Shown here: one piece after another, positions 33,493-43,607 of the stretch | Numbering within the stretch: the first letter of the stretch is position 1 | Layout: each line of letters starts with the position of its first letter | NCBI GenBank assembly: GCA_949987705.1 | Contig: OX465283.1 | Span: 52,800,953-52,864,952, forward strand | Length of the DNA stretch: 64,000 bases | Source: Thereva unica | Taxonomy: Eukaryota > Arthropoda > Insecta > Diptera > Therevidae | Direction of reading: 5' to 3' | Program-made: the position numbers and the translations under genes | Notes under the pieces: generated by a model | The model's input: the letters and a program-made list of their open reading frames with translations, nothing else | Told to the model about the DNA's origin: nothing | Database searches by the model: none

Positions 33493-34964
33493 CAGGGCCG
33501 GCACTTGGGTTTTTTTGCGCCCGGTGCGTTTTGCCATATTGCGCCCCATAACCTGTTCGTTTTTTGAACGCAGTGAAAGACAATGGAAAAAGACGCAAAC
33601 ACTAGCTAATGGGTGAAATATTTTTCATAGTTTGCGCAAAATTTAAGATTGCATTATAATAATGCGTATAAGATAAAAAAATAGAAGTTTTACATGAGTC
33701 AACATCCAACCACCAAAATTCTGCTGAAAACATCGTTTGCGGAGCAGATGGGGATGGGCAGATTTTCTAAACCTATGAATTCTTTCACGGAATTTTTGAA
33801 TAAACTTTTTGATTTTTGCCTCCCTTGTGCTAAGAAAGGAAAAGAAAGGAAATGGCAGAAGGAATAATTAATTTTAATTTGCAACAGCAACAAGTTAAAG
33901 CATTCTAACGTATAGTTTGGAAAAGTTGGCTCTTGTGAAAACCCATGCGAATATTCATCGAATTTCAAAAGGGAACTGAAGATTACATTGGCCCATTTTA
34001 CACGATGAAACACGAAACAAAAAGTTTCGCTTGGTTTGACGGGGAGAGGTGAGAAAGGGCTTGAGGGAACACGTGCTCTCTTACCTCTCTCACGTCTCCC
34101 CATCAAACTGTACGAAACTTTCTGTTTCGGGTTTCATCGTGTAAAATGGGCTATACAATTTTTGTTGATTGGCCCTTGTGAAACTGGACATATTTATTTT
34201 TTTTAGACAGTAATACCCCGGCTTCACCGGCCAAACTGCCCTAGTTCGAGCAAATTAGTGTACTGAACTTCACTTTTGGCCTGAGCTTCTATGCAGTTTC
34301 ACATATGCAACTCAGGAAAAATAAAGCTTGAATGAAATTGGGATTGAACGTAAAAGCTCGCTCAAAAGAGAATAATCAACTGGAATAATTGAATATCATT
34401 CCAGTGAGCTTTTTTCATTCCTAACTTCTGGCCAGCCGGCGAACCCATTCATGCAGATTGGATTGAACTTTATTGAACTGAGTCCGTTGAAGCCGGAGGT
34501 TTAAAGGAGCAAACAAAAAAAAGAGCAATTCAAGAGGATTTCTCGCCACAAGGAGTTTTGCTCTCCTCATTTCGTTCATTTACCTCTTTTAACATTTCTT
34601 TAAACAAAATTTAAAACAGCGCCCACAAGTTTATACCAATCACGGTAAACAGCAATACACAATTCAGAGCCATCGGAACAGTTTTTCCTTTGTGGGATTG
34701 GATATGGTGCTTTTTAAAGAATTTTCAAAAAGTGCACCAAATAAATGAGATTTTTCTTTCACTTGATAGACTTTTTCTCCATTTCTCGAATCGCGAGCTA
34801 AAATCTCTGGAAACTTCCTGCACGAGGAGAAACGAAATTTCCCCGTTTTTTCTTGCATGAGAACAAAAGTTTTTTTTTTTAAATCTTAATTTCTAAAATT
34901 GCGCTCCCGACAAATTGCGCCCGGTGCAAGTGCACCATTCGCACCTATGGAAGCGCCGCCCCTG
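33493..34964. mobile_element. Nonautonomous hAT element, 1,472 bp
   Basis: The ends are CAGGGCCGGC and GCCGCCCCTG (nine of ten complementary), and both sides show a subterminal GCGCCCGGTGC motif (33528 and inverted 34919). A perfect 8-bp TSD confirms hAT. No transposase is visible. Inside, 33988-34060 and 34085-34152 form an inverted pair (CATTTTACACGATGAAAC), which may be an older MITE within it. The element is inserted in the spacer of the long inverted repeat. Confidence 0.9.
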
Positions 34965-35394
34965 ACTACATACATACAAGTTGAATGTTTACTTGGTGAG
35001 CGGCCACTTCTAACTTTTCGCGCTGTAGTAATTTCTGGTTGTTCGAATCAATTTTTATTAGGTATATAAACTACCTGGGACCCGGGGCGCCTATGCTGCA
35101 CCCATAAGCCAAGAGTATTAATCAGGTGAAGCATTTTAATATACCGTAGAGGAGTTTGAAAAAGGCAATTTTTTGGTATTTTTGATTCCAAAAAACAAAA
35201 TGTGAAACTATTAGGGATCTGACATTTTTATCGCGACAATAAAAATCATCCATTGACATATCATTTTTCGAGATATGATTTTTCATACACAGATGCAGTG
35301 TCGCAATGAACTGCTTATTTTCTGTATTTTGGATAGCTAGGATCCGGTGCGCCTTGCTGCAGCTAACGTTTAAACATTTAAAATTAATTCAAAG

Positions 35395-35945
35395 CTTCTA
35401 AATTCAACTTTTATCAACCAATAATGAAAAACCAACTATTCCTATAAAACTTGGAGTCATTAGATTCAAAATACATTTATTTGAACTATGACCAAAATTG
35501 CCTGTGTATTATGATAAAACAATGAACGTTAAAATATTTAAAATTAATTCAAATAGCCGCATCCAGGACTCGAAATTCGAGGGCCATTTTCTATAGCTTT
35601 TTTTAATTTAAATCTAGAAGTCTGCAATATCCAAATTTTTCGAGAACAATAAAAGTAAATTGAAAAATGAAAGAAATTTTTTATAGTTGGAAAAAGCCAT
35701 GCCAAAAAACCAACTTTTATTATCATTTATATAATGTATGACCAAATTACCTATTTATTCTCTAAAAACCACCAACGTAAAACCATTTAAATAAACCCAA
35801 CACTTCAAAATACAACATGCAACTCTTCAACTACTTTTCATGTAGATCAACCAAAAACAAATTATTCCTATAAAAGTGTGAGATATTAGATTCAATATAC
35901 ATTTATATAATGTATGACCAAATTACCTATTTATTCTCTAAAAAG
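35395..35945. repeat. Three degenerate tandem units, ~180 bp
   Basis: Units begin near 35395, 35640 and 35830. They share ATTCAACTTTTATCAACCAA-like sequence, a CTATTCCTATAAAA block, TTAGATTCAAxATACATTTAT, ATGACCAAAATTxCCT and a short AACGTxAAAxxATTTAAA junction. They lie in the spacer side of the long inverted repeat. Confidence 0.55.
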
Positions 35946-36645
35946 AATATAAACTTTTATTAAATAGTAGTTTAGAGTCGAAAAAAATTGAAATAAAAAA
36001 CTTGCAGTAAAAAAAACTTGTCTTTTTTGCGGTGGACTTTTTTGTTTATAAAATTGAAAAACTCAAATTTTAAATAATAGTGCATAATACTACAACTCCT
36101 AACGAAGAAAAAGAGCTTCGAAAAAATGTCCTACGAGGTCGAGGAGCTGTAGACGAAGGATTTTACGAAAACGCTTTTTTTACAAAAATCTAAATTTCAC
36201 CCATATTTTGCAAAATTTCGAGCCAAAAAAATATGAGTTTTCAGATTGCCAAAAGCAACATTTTTACCAAGTAAAAAGTTTCTAGGTCGCATCAATAAAA
36301 AGTAAAAAATAAATGAAAAAGACGCGATTATTAACGGTTTTTAGCATTTTTCTCCATGTATAAGACACTAACCAATATTTTGCACCACATCAATTGAAAG
36401 ATAATTTTAATACCAATAACTTTCTCATTTAACTTTTTCGGATCCGAGCTCAACTTTTTGTTTTATTGGCGAAAAACCGCTTTTTTGACTTTTGCGGATT
36501 TTTTAGGTTAAGTTCGCCAATGCAGTTCCATAAAAAAAAACACGCTATCTTTCTTCAAATTAAGTGTTCTACACGCCCATATTTTTTTCCTGCCTTCAAT
36601 TGTCTGGAAATTAACATTGTGAATCCGTAGATTGATTGGACTAGT
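35936..36645 (-). repeat. Right arm of the long inverted repeat
   Basis: It pairs with the left arm in two blocks, 35936-36040 and 36372-36645. The intervening 36041-36371 has no counterpart on the left, so one arm has lost or gained about 330 bases. A 13-base insert, TTAACATTGTGAA, also distinguishes it. Confidence 0.8.
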
Positions 36646-36769
36646 AAACCAATAACAACAACTTGATCTAAAAAAGATTTGGATCAAAATCTGTGATACG
36701 AAAATACTTTGTGTAACAACCATATCCAAGACACATGTCATTAGAAAATCCAGTGCTTTAATAATTTTG

Positions 36770-37095
36770 TTCTGTTTTCTTTAATTTTGCGGGTTGGTAG
36801 TTCTTACACCTACTCCAACTATTACTATCGAGACTCTGACATCGAGGCCATCTAGAGCAACTCGCTGGAGTGTTATGCCTCCTGAAACGATTTGAATCTT
36901 ATCAACCAACCGATGACAGGCGCTTAGTGGAGCGAGGAAGGACTAGGAAAGGCTATTACAGGAGGAATCAGGAATGTAAAGAGGGAAGAAGTAAGAAGGT
37001 AAGTTATGTAGGTTGGAAAGGCGAAGGACTGTGGCGCTGCTGGGATCGAACCCTATGGGATGGTAGGCCCGAGCAACATTCCCCAACAGCAACAC
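36770..37095 (-). mobile_element. tRNA-derived SINE, old minus-strand copy
   Basis: Reverse-complemented, it follows the SINE at 49947-50433: a degenerate tRNA-like head (B-box-like GGTTCGATCCC), then GCGCCACAGTCCTTCGCC, the CTTTACATTCCTGATTCCTC segment, CATCGGTTGGTTGATAAG and GGAGGCATAACACTCCAGCG. The tail is truncated near 36770. Confidence 0.7.
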
Positions 37096-37131
37096 TACAT
37101 CCCTCTTCTTCGCGCACATAATGGTTTAGTA

Positions 37132-37159
37132 GAGGTTCCGCCAAAAGAGTTGATGCCGG
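37132..37159 (-). repeat. Inverted 28-bp copy of LINE coding sequence
   Basis: It is the exact reverse complement of 37331-37358, which encodes part of the FADD-type LINE C-terminus (QLFWRNL). The two arms enclose a 170-bp segment of repeat family C. Confidence 0.75.
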
Positions 37160-37330
37160 AGCGCGCAGCTGGGGAAATTACAGCTGCACACAAATAAAAA
37201 TTGCGCACATATTGATAAGAAATGCGCTTATGTATTTTCAAATTTCCCCTTCGAAATTTGTAGCGACTAGGCTTAGGGACGGGAACGGCATGCGGGGATT
37301 CTACTGCGCATGGAAAACGCGACTTTCTCG
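37155..37330 (+). repeat. Repeat family C, copy 1
   Basis: The segment GGAGCGCGCAGCTGGGGAAA, then CTGCACACAAATAAAAATTG, ending GCGCATGGAAAACGCGA, recurs at 60176-60265 and 60845-60880. It is noncoding and of unassigned class. Confidence 0.6.
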
Positions 37331-37545
37331 GCATCAACTCTTTTGGCGGAACCTCTATCGGTGTTTCCGAACTCTTGTAACATCTCAGAGTCCTAAAGCA
37401 AGGTTCATCGAGGCACTCACGCACCCTCCTGTTCCCTAACGTATCTTTTCTCTTCTATCCTTCAGATACTTCCACTATGACTTGTACGACATGAAGGACT
37501 ATTGGTACCACGGGTGACTCCTCAGGTTGACCATGTCAAATAAAC
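37331..37545 (+). pseudogene. FADD-type LINE, last codons and 3' UTR
   Basis: The frame reads LFWRNLYRCFRTL..., collinear with the LWNNLSQSVFPSS block of the other copies, then KARFIEALTHPP. The family 3' UTR follows (CACTATGACTTGTACGACAT, GGGTGACTCCTCAGGTTGAC) with an A-rich tail. It is strongly 5'-truncated. Confidence 0.75.
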
Positions 37546-39335
37546 AAAAAAATAATAATATTGTCACATGGAGTCACATTTGTGATCGTTTGTTGTAGCA
37601 TCATCGCTTTGTAGGACGCTTCTCTCATTGCTTTGCATTCCATAATGCTGTTCTAGAGCAGTTTTGTGTTCTAAAGGTCATTACCATGTTATCCATTCCA
37701 TCTGATTCCGAGGCTATGTTTCTGTAATCGTTAGACAATAACGTGCACGTGATTAGGCCACAGCGATAGTTCATTGCATTATATCCCAATGAACGGCAGA
37801 CAGGTAAGCCCGAATATGTGTATTGTATATACGTTGCCCATCTAGGGATTAAATGTTAAGAGTATTACATACTGTTCATATATCCCGCATACATATTATC
37901 ACCTGCTTAAATATGAACCGAATTTTCAAGATATTTTAGTACAACTAGCCTACCTACCTAAATTCGTGCGTAGAAATCCAATCGATTGAAAAACATAACA
38001 ATAAAAATTATCTCCTCTTTTAAAAAACTCATGAAAACAATTTCAACCTAAAAAGGCTCCTTTTTTTGTCCTGAGAGATATAAAAAAATTATTAGCAAAT
38101 AAACGAGATGAAGAAAAGGATAAACTTTTTTAATTCACCGTTCGGTGTGCAAGGGGCCCACTATTGAGATACTCTTGAATATTGGATGACTCTTAATTAG
38201 GAGCAATTATCACGAATGAGTGACACTATAAAAAGGAGATCCTTGTTAAACTGTCACCATTGGAATGGACCAGGACTAGGAAAACTCGTAATTAAATCCT
38301 TTTTTTCTCAGGTTCAAGACCATAAAAGGACTAACAAGAAGCAAAGAAGTAAAATGAGATGAAAAGATCAGAGTTTTAGGGTTAGGAATTGTTAGATGAG
38401 GGTAATCGCTCATTTTAATTACACCCACTTAAAGCTCTTGTGAGCTTAAATAATGTGACCCTCACTCTGTCCTCCCATCCACACCGTCGCTCTGTGCCAG
38501 GACTCTTACCTCTTTTGCTTCTTGCATTATTATCTGGTTTTCACAAACTTTTTCACCTTGAGATAAAATGAAAATTTCTAAACTCCCAACAATAGAAAGG
38601 CTGAGGACTAATTATTTTTCGCGTTCAACATTCGCTCCCTTTCTATCTCGCCCGTTTTATTCACATCTCGTTTACTCTTTTGTCTGTGGCGACATCTTCG
38701 AAAGGATTTTTAGTCCTTTGTGTAGCGTTGGTATCCTTGTGTGTATGTGTTTGTTTTTTTTTTTTATTCTTACTGTTAAGATGGGGAGAAGGGAAAAGTA
38801 GGTTCTTTAAAATTTTCTGCTTTTTAATGCTTGCAATAATATGATCTTTTCGTGTTTGTAATGAAGGAGTAATTTTTTGTAATTGTGAGAAATGTTTTTA
38901 GAATAATATTCTTAGTTTTTATTATCATTTATTCAGGTTGGAATGGTTGCGATCCGCCCTATTAAAAATTCAATTGTGAGAATAATTTGTGGAGTTTAAG
39001 AACGAGTGTGATGTTAATCTTTAAGGGTAGTAGTAGTGCATAATAAGTTTATTTTACGTGCCTGTAAAAGTTTGAACATTTGTTTTCGTTGAAAAATAGT
39101 GCTGCTTAATACTAACTCAAACGACCACCTAAATTCTAGGTATAGTCTAACGCACATCTTTGCATAATATTTACTGTTTTCAGTTATTTTTCTGCTGTAG
39201 GATGGCCCTGCATTGGCAAACGATAGGAAGTATAGGTAAATATGTCTTCAAACCCTATTGATAGGGGCTCTGAATAGCCATTCATGTTCAAACTCTCCCT
39301 TGTTAGTACGTCAACTCTCTGTAAGTGAAATCATT
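37546..39335. other. No recognised gene; possible unique sequence
   Basis: AT-rich sequence without TE motifs or repeats shared with the window. The frame 38568-38801 is Ser/Phe-rich and unconvincing. Confidence 0.4.
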
Positions 39336-39339
39336 CGGT

Positions 39340-40785
39340 TGGTTACTCGAAGAGGCCATCTTCCGATCCTCTTACGGAGGTATTGCCATCTATTTAAGGG
39401 ATTTTAACTATCTTTGGATTAAAATCATCTTCCAAACCCTCGTTTGTGGATCATCTCATGAGAGTCCCTGATGTTGCTGATCAAGAAAGCTATCTCCTTG
39501 ACCTTTTCTCACTTCTTATCCAGCGTATTATTCCGTCGAAGCTCATTCACCTCTCGGCAATTCGGACCACTACCTAGTCAAGTCAGCGCTAACTTCCCAT
39601 TCAAATTTCAAACCCCTAAATATTTAGGAGAACTGTATGGCATTATGGAAAGGTCAATCTTCTGTTGCTTATTTTTTCTAATCCGCTGACTGGGACTTGT
39701 GTTTCCGAAGCAATAACAGCAACTCTGCTGCTATCCGTATCACCAGGATCCTACAGGCAGGAGTACATTTGTTCATCCCCCACTCTACCAAATCTGTGAA
39801 GTCTAGGCTCAACTGATGGTTTAATCGGGAGTGAACTAAGGAAGCCGCCTTGCAAGCGTCCAAGAGTATCCCGAGTGAATCGCTACATGTAGAGCATATA
39901 AAACGAAGAAATTCCGGTGAAGCCATCATTAGGAAAGTGAAATTTTCATTTGACAACTTGTTGAGAAGTAAACTCTTAAATGCAACCACTGGTCCTCCTG
40001 GTAAGTTCCATCAAGCAGAATTTCACTACATCAACAGCTTCTTCTTCTATCCACAATAACAAGGTGATAACAGTCAGCAAATCCAAGGCCGATTTTGTAG
40101 CATCTCTGTTTGACTCAAATTATTTTTTAGCCGAAACTGATATACTACCCCTGATCCTCACAACGCCCATTCAATGGACACAGTCGACTTCAGGATTTGC
40201 GATGTGTACGGGTGCCTCAAGGAGCTTCATGCCAACAAATCCACTGGACCCGATTATGTACCGCCCAATGCATGTCACCTTTGCGCAACATTTTTGCCCT
40301 ATCATACTTGTCTGGAGTCTATCCAGACTCTTGGAAACTTGCACATGTTTAGTCCTACCGCAAAACGGTTCCTCCAGCCTTCCCTATAAACTACCGCTCA
40401 ATATAAATTACGTATACTCTTTCCAAAACCATCTCGAATCCACCCTACTTATAAACGGACGACAGTATGGCTTGCGACAAAAAAGATCACCGGGCGATCT
40501 TATAGTTTGCCTGGTGTTCTACTTCAATCGAAGCCTGCATGGATTTAGTAAGTTTAGTCTGGTTGCTCCAAAGCTTTCGATAGAGTGTGGTATTCCGCCC
40601 TGTTAGCTAACCTCAAAGCTAATGTACTCGACTCACTTCAATTGAAGTTCATTGAGAATTTTCTGTGCGGCCGTTCAATTAAGATAATATTTGATGGTGT
40701 CAAATCCGAATCCCACCCGATTTCTGCGGGATCCCTCAGGGGTCAATTTTATCACCTGCTCTATTTCTTATTTTTATAAATGGGC
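39340..40785 (+). pseudogene. FADD-type LINE, fourth copy, highly decayed
   Basis: Fragments in several frames appear in the order of the family. An endonuclease end (EAHSPLGNSDHYLVKSAL near 39540) is followed by the linker seen at 15535-16263 (LHVEHIKRRNSGEAIIRKVK; VITVSKSKADFVASLF) and KSTGPD near 40245. Fingers come next (GRQYGLRQKRSPGDLIVCL), then CGRSIKIIFDGVKSESHPIS and a final LYFLFL at 40779. It extends further 5' than other copies by including endonuclease, but stops before FADD. Confidence 0.8.
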
Positions 40786-41139
40786 CTTATCATAGTAGGC
40801 GCTTGAAGTAACAAAAGGGGAGGGGACTGAAAAACGGAATTATAATTGCGCCTATAATGCTTCAAAATATCCCTTTCAAAGGAATTTAGCGTGTTCTCTA
40901 TCCTTTATGTGAGCATCCTTGTTTCACTCCCGTAGCATATAACAGGGCGAATTAGTGTCTTATATAGTGTAAACTTCGTCTTGCGATGTATTGGTCGAGA
41001 TTTCAGCAATTTACGGTGTGCGAAAAAGCTTTTATTTCCGAGTAGAATTCTCCTAATGATTTCTTCTAGCTCTTGGTTTTTATTCGTGACGGTTGAGCTT
41101 AAGTATGCGAACTTATTTTCATCCATCGTTAGGTTGGTA

Positions 41140-41147
41140 CCTATCGA
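41140..41147. repeat. hAT target-site duplication CCTATCGA (left)
   Basis: CCTATCGA recurs exactly at 43407-43414, after the opposite end of the hAT element. Confidence 0.9.
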
Positions 41148-41682
41148 CAGGGGCGGATGGGCAACATCTTAGCGGCCCGGGAAATAATATTTGTCAGCCC
41201 TTTTTTTAATTTCCGGATATGGCTAAAGTATACATTTACAGGGTGTTACGACGTTTTTCACTCAGAATTTGTAAATTTTTTAAATAATCATTAAAGCGCC
41301 AGAAAAATACACCTCGATCTAGCAATACGCAGCCGTGGCTGATTAAAAGAAAATAAGTGATTTGATAGGAGGAGCTAAATGAAGCTTTTGTCAAGATTTT
41401 TAGTATTTTTAAGAGCTTTGTACTCCAGCATGCGCCAAATGTCACGGAGTTTGAAAACATCTATACCACAAAATAAACAAAACATAAAAGTTTGAGAGTT
41501 ATTTATGTGCAGTCGGAAGGAGTTATATAAAAACTTCATTTTTTGCTGCTTAGTTATATAGGCAAATAATAGAGTAAATACAGAAAAAAATGTACAAAAA
41601 TCCTTCAAAAATTTGTTAAGAAACGATTCTTTATTTTCGGTAAGTAAATGTTTATGAAGATAGGTTGGTAGATCACTGAAAC

Positions 41683-43312
41683 CAACGGTGGGCAACCCCG
41701 GCCCCGACCTGCCGAAAGTTTCTCTCCGGCCCACGAACGTTTTTATCCGGCCCGCGAGAACTTTGGAAGAAATTATAACTAAATTTTAATTGTTTTATGT
41801 AAATTGTCTAGTTTAAATTGAAAATTAAACGCACATAGCAGCACGTACATATGTTCATAATTTAGTACTAATATTGAGGATTTCGAAGTGCCATTTGACA
41901 TTTTCTTCACTCATTTCTCCTGAAACTGACAAAAAAATTGGTTCTCTTTTGGAATCTTAAAAGTCCTTGCCATTTCCACTATCGTCGGTCTTCCTCCTTC
42001 GTGCCCTCGTTTTGCTCACGCGAGTATGTCGCTCTAAACCTCTTCGTAGTCAATTTAATTCTCAAGCTCACTTCCACGGCGCGTGATATTAAAAACAGAC
42101 GCGGCGGAGCACCATGGGACGAGTGCCTTTTGTAGAAGCGCTGGTATATCTGTAGCGGGGCGTAGGGCGGGGCGATCGTCCGTATAAAAACAGACGAGCA
42201 TGAACAATAAAGTGAACGAACGAGCTTATTTTTAATTTCTTCCTTAATTTCTTTAGGGCTTAGGCCACTCTAGAGGCCGAAAAAATAGTTGTTTTTTGGA
42301 TTTTTTTTTTTTCAAAAAAACTACAAAATAAATCGAGATGCCGAGACTTATTATGCATATTATTGACTGTATGCAAAATTTTTTCTGAAGCAATCAATTT
42401 CAAAATGGCGGCTGTGCCGATGATGTCCCCGATATTTCTTGGTCCACGGCCGGACAAATAACTCTTCCAATTTTTGAATTACAATAAGCCAATTTGTATT
42501 TTTGGATTCTATATAATAACTGCTATAGAAGTACGTAGGTTTTTTTCGATATATTAATTTTTGGCCAAATGGCGCACTTCCAAAGTGGAAACTGAAAAAT
42601 TTGCCTAAAAATTCATCAGATAATAATTGTTAATAACAAATGAACTATGCAATATAAAAAGAAAATCCTACGTACTTCTATAGACAATGTATTTTTCAAG
42701 ATATATTCAATTTTTCAAGTAAATCGGTTGAAAATTGTCTGAGTTATGTTTCCGGCAAACTTAAAAAATGCAGTTTTGAGATACACGCGTTTGAAGTTTT
42801 GAATAGTAGAAAATCATGAATAATTTTACCAGTGGGATATGTACTAAAATTCGAAAACCGAGTACTTACAGATATTTCCCGACCATAATCTTTTGGGACA
42901 TAATTTTTGGGGTCTTAAGGGACAATTTAACCGAAAAAAAAAATTGAGTTTTCGAAATTTCTAGAGTGGCCTAACCCCTTAATTCTAAATAATACCAGTA
43001 AAGCCGCAGCTGCAACGATACGTTTCCTTTCACTTGGCCATTTTGTCATGACTTCGAATCTCAAGACGCACACAGGCCGATACACATGTTGTAAAAAGCC
43101 TGGGCGGTGCGTGGCTATCCAAACTATACAGAAACGTTTTTGAGTTTAGGACCCAGTGATGGATAGTGTAATTTACCACATTAAAGATCTGTCACTTCAA
43201 ATGCAGATTAAAAAATTACAGGTCATAACAAGATGCCAATTAACTATTACGGCCCGCGGAAAAAACGTAAAGTTTATTTTTGCCCATATTATAAAAGGAT
43301 TGCCCACCCTTG
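41683..43312. mobile_element. Second hAT element nested inside the first
   Basis: The ends CAACGGTGGGCAACCCC and CAAGGGTGGGCAATCCT (inverse) resemble the common GGTGGGCAAC hAT terminus. The flanks ACTGAAAC (41675-41682) and ACTTAGAC (43313-43320) agree at six of eight positions, a decayed TSD. No transposase frame was recognised. Confidence 0.7.
42263..42971. mobile_element. MITE nested inside the second hAT, TA flanks
   Basis: The TIR GGCCACTCTAGA is exact at both ends, with TA (42261-42262 and 42972-42973) on each side. The interior holds another inverted pair (CTATAGAAGTACGTAGG near 42522 and inverted near 42667) but no coding. TA flanks fit the Tc1/mariner group. Confidence 0.7.
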
Positions 43313-43603
43313 ACTTAGACGTACTTTCAGCCACCGGCCCTGCGGGCCTCTGAACAGTCGGCCACCGGGAAATTTCCCGGTTCGTCTTATGGCCCATCCG
43401 CCCCTGCCTATCGATGCTCTATGTGCTCGAGTCGCTGCAATCAGTGGTTCGCAGCTTATATGAGGAGCTGGCGAACAAAACCGGAGTAGTCCACTCAAAT
43501 TTCAAAAGCATTTTTTTTCGAATCGTGGTGTCCAAGACCTGTTGCGTCTATTCCTGTTAATATTTTCAATCAAAAACGGCTCTACGTTAGCCAAAAAAAG
43601 CTT

Positions 43604-43607
43604 TTAA
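43604..43607. repeat. piggyBac target TTAA (left)
   Basis: TTAA immediately precedes the CCCT end and is repeated at 45420-45423 after the AGGG end, the obligatory piggyBac target. Confidence 0.85.

Larger units (their letters stand above)
41148..43406. mobile_element. hAT element, 2,259 bp, perfect 8-bp TSD
   Basis: The ends CAGGGGCGGATGGGC and its exact inverse are flanked by CCTATCGA. Much of the length is a second hAT (41683-43312), leaving about 630 bases of its own. Minus-strand frames near 41236-41734 are long but show no motif I can name, so the transposase is lost or too decayed to recognise. Confidence 0.9.
40795..43440 (-). pseudogene. RTE-like LINE C-terminus split by a hAT
   Basis: Minus-strand frame 41126-40905 reads MDENKFAYLSSTVTNKNQE, EIIRRILLGNKSF, then LYKTLIRPVICYGSETRMLT. 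It continues past a stop with NSFERDILKHY near 40850, the same block as 681-1388. Upstream the sequence is interrupted at 41147 by a hAT and resumes at 43407. It is decayed; catalytic RT motifs are absent. Confidence 0.7.

Noticed and set aside
41236..41734. Minus-strand frames as hAT transposase
   Set aside because: Length is suggestive but none of the hAT signature blocks (ERxFS, CxxH, RW) could be seen.
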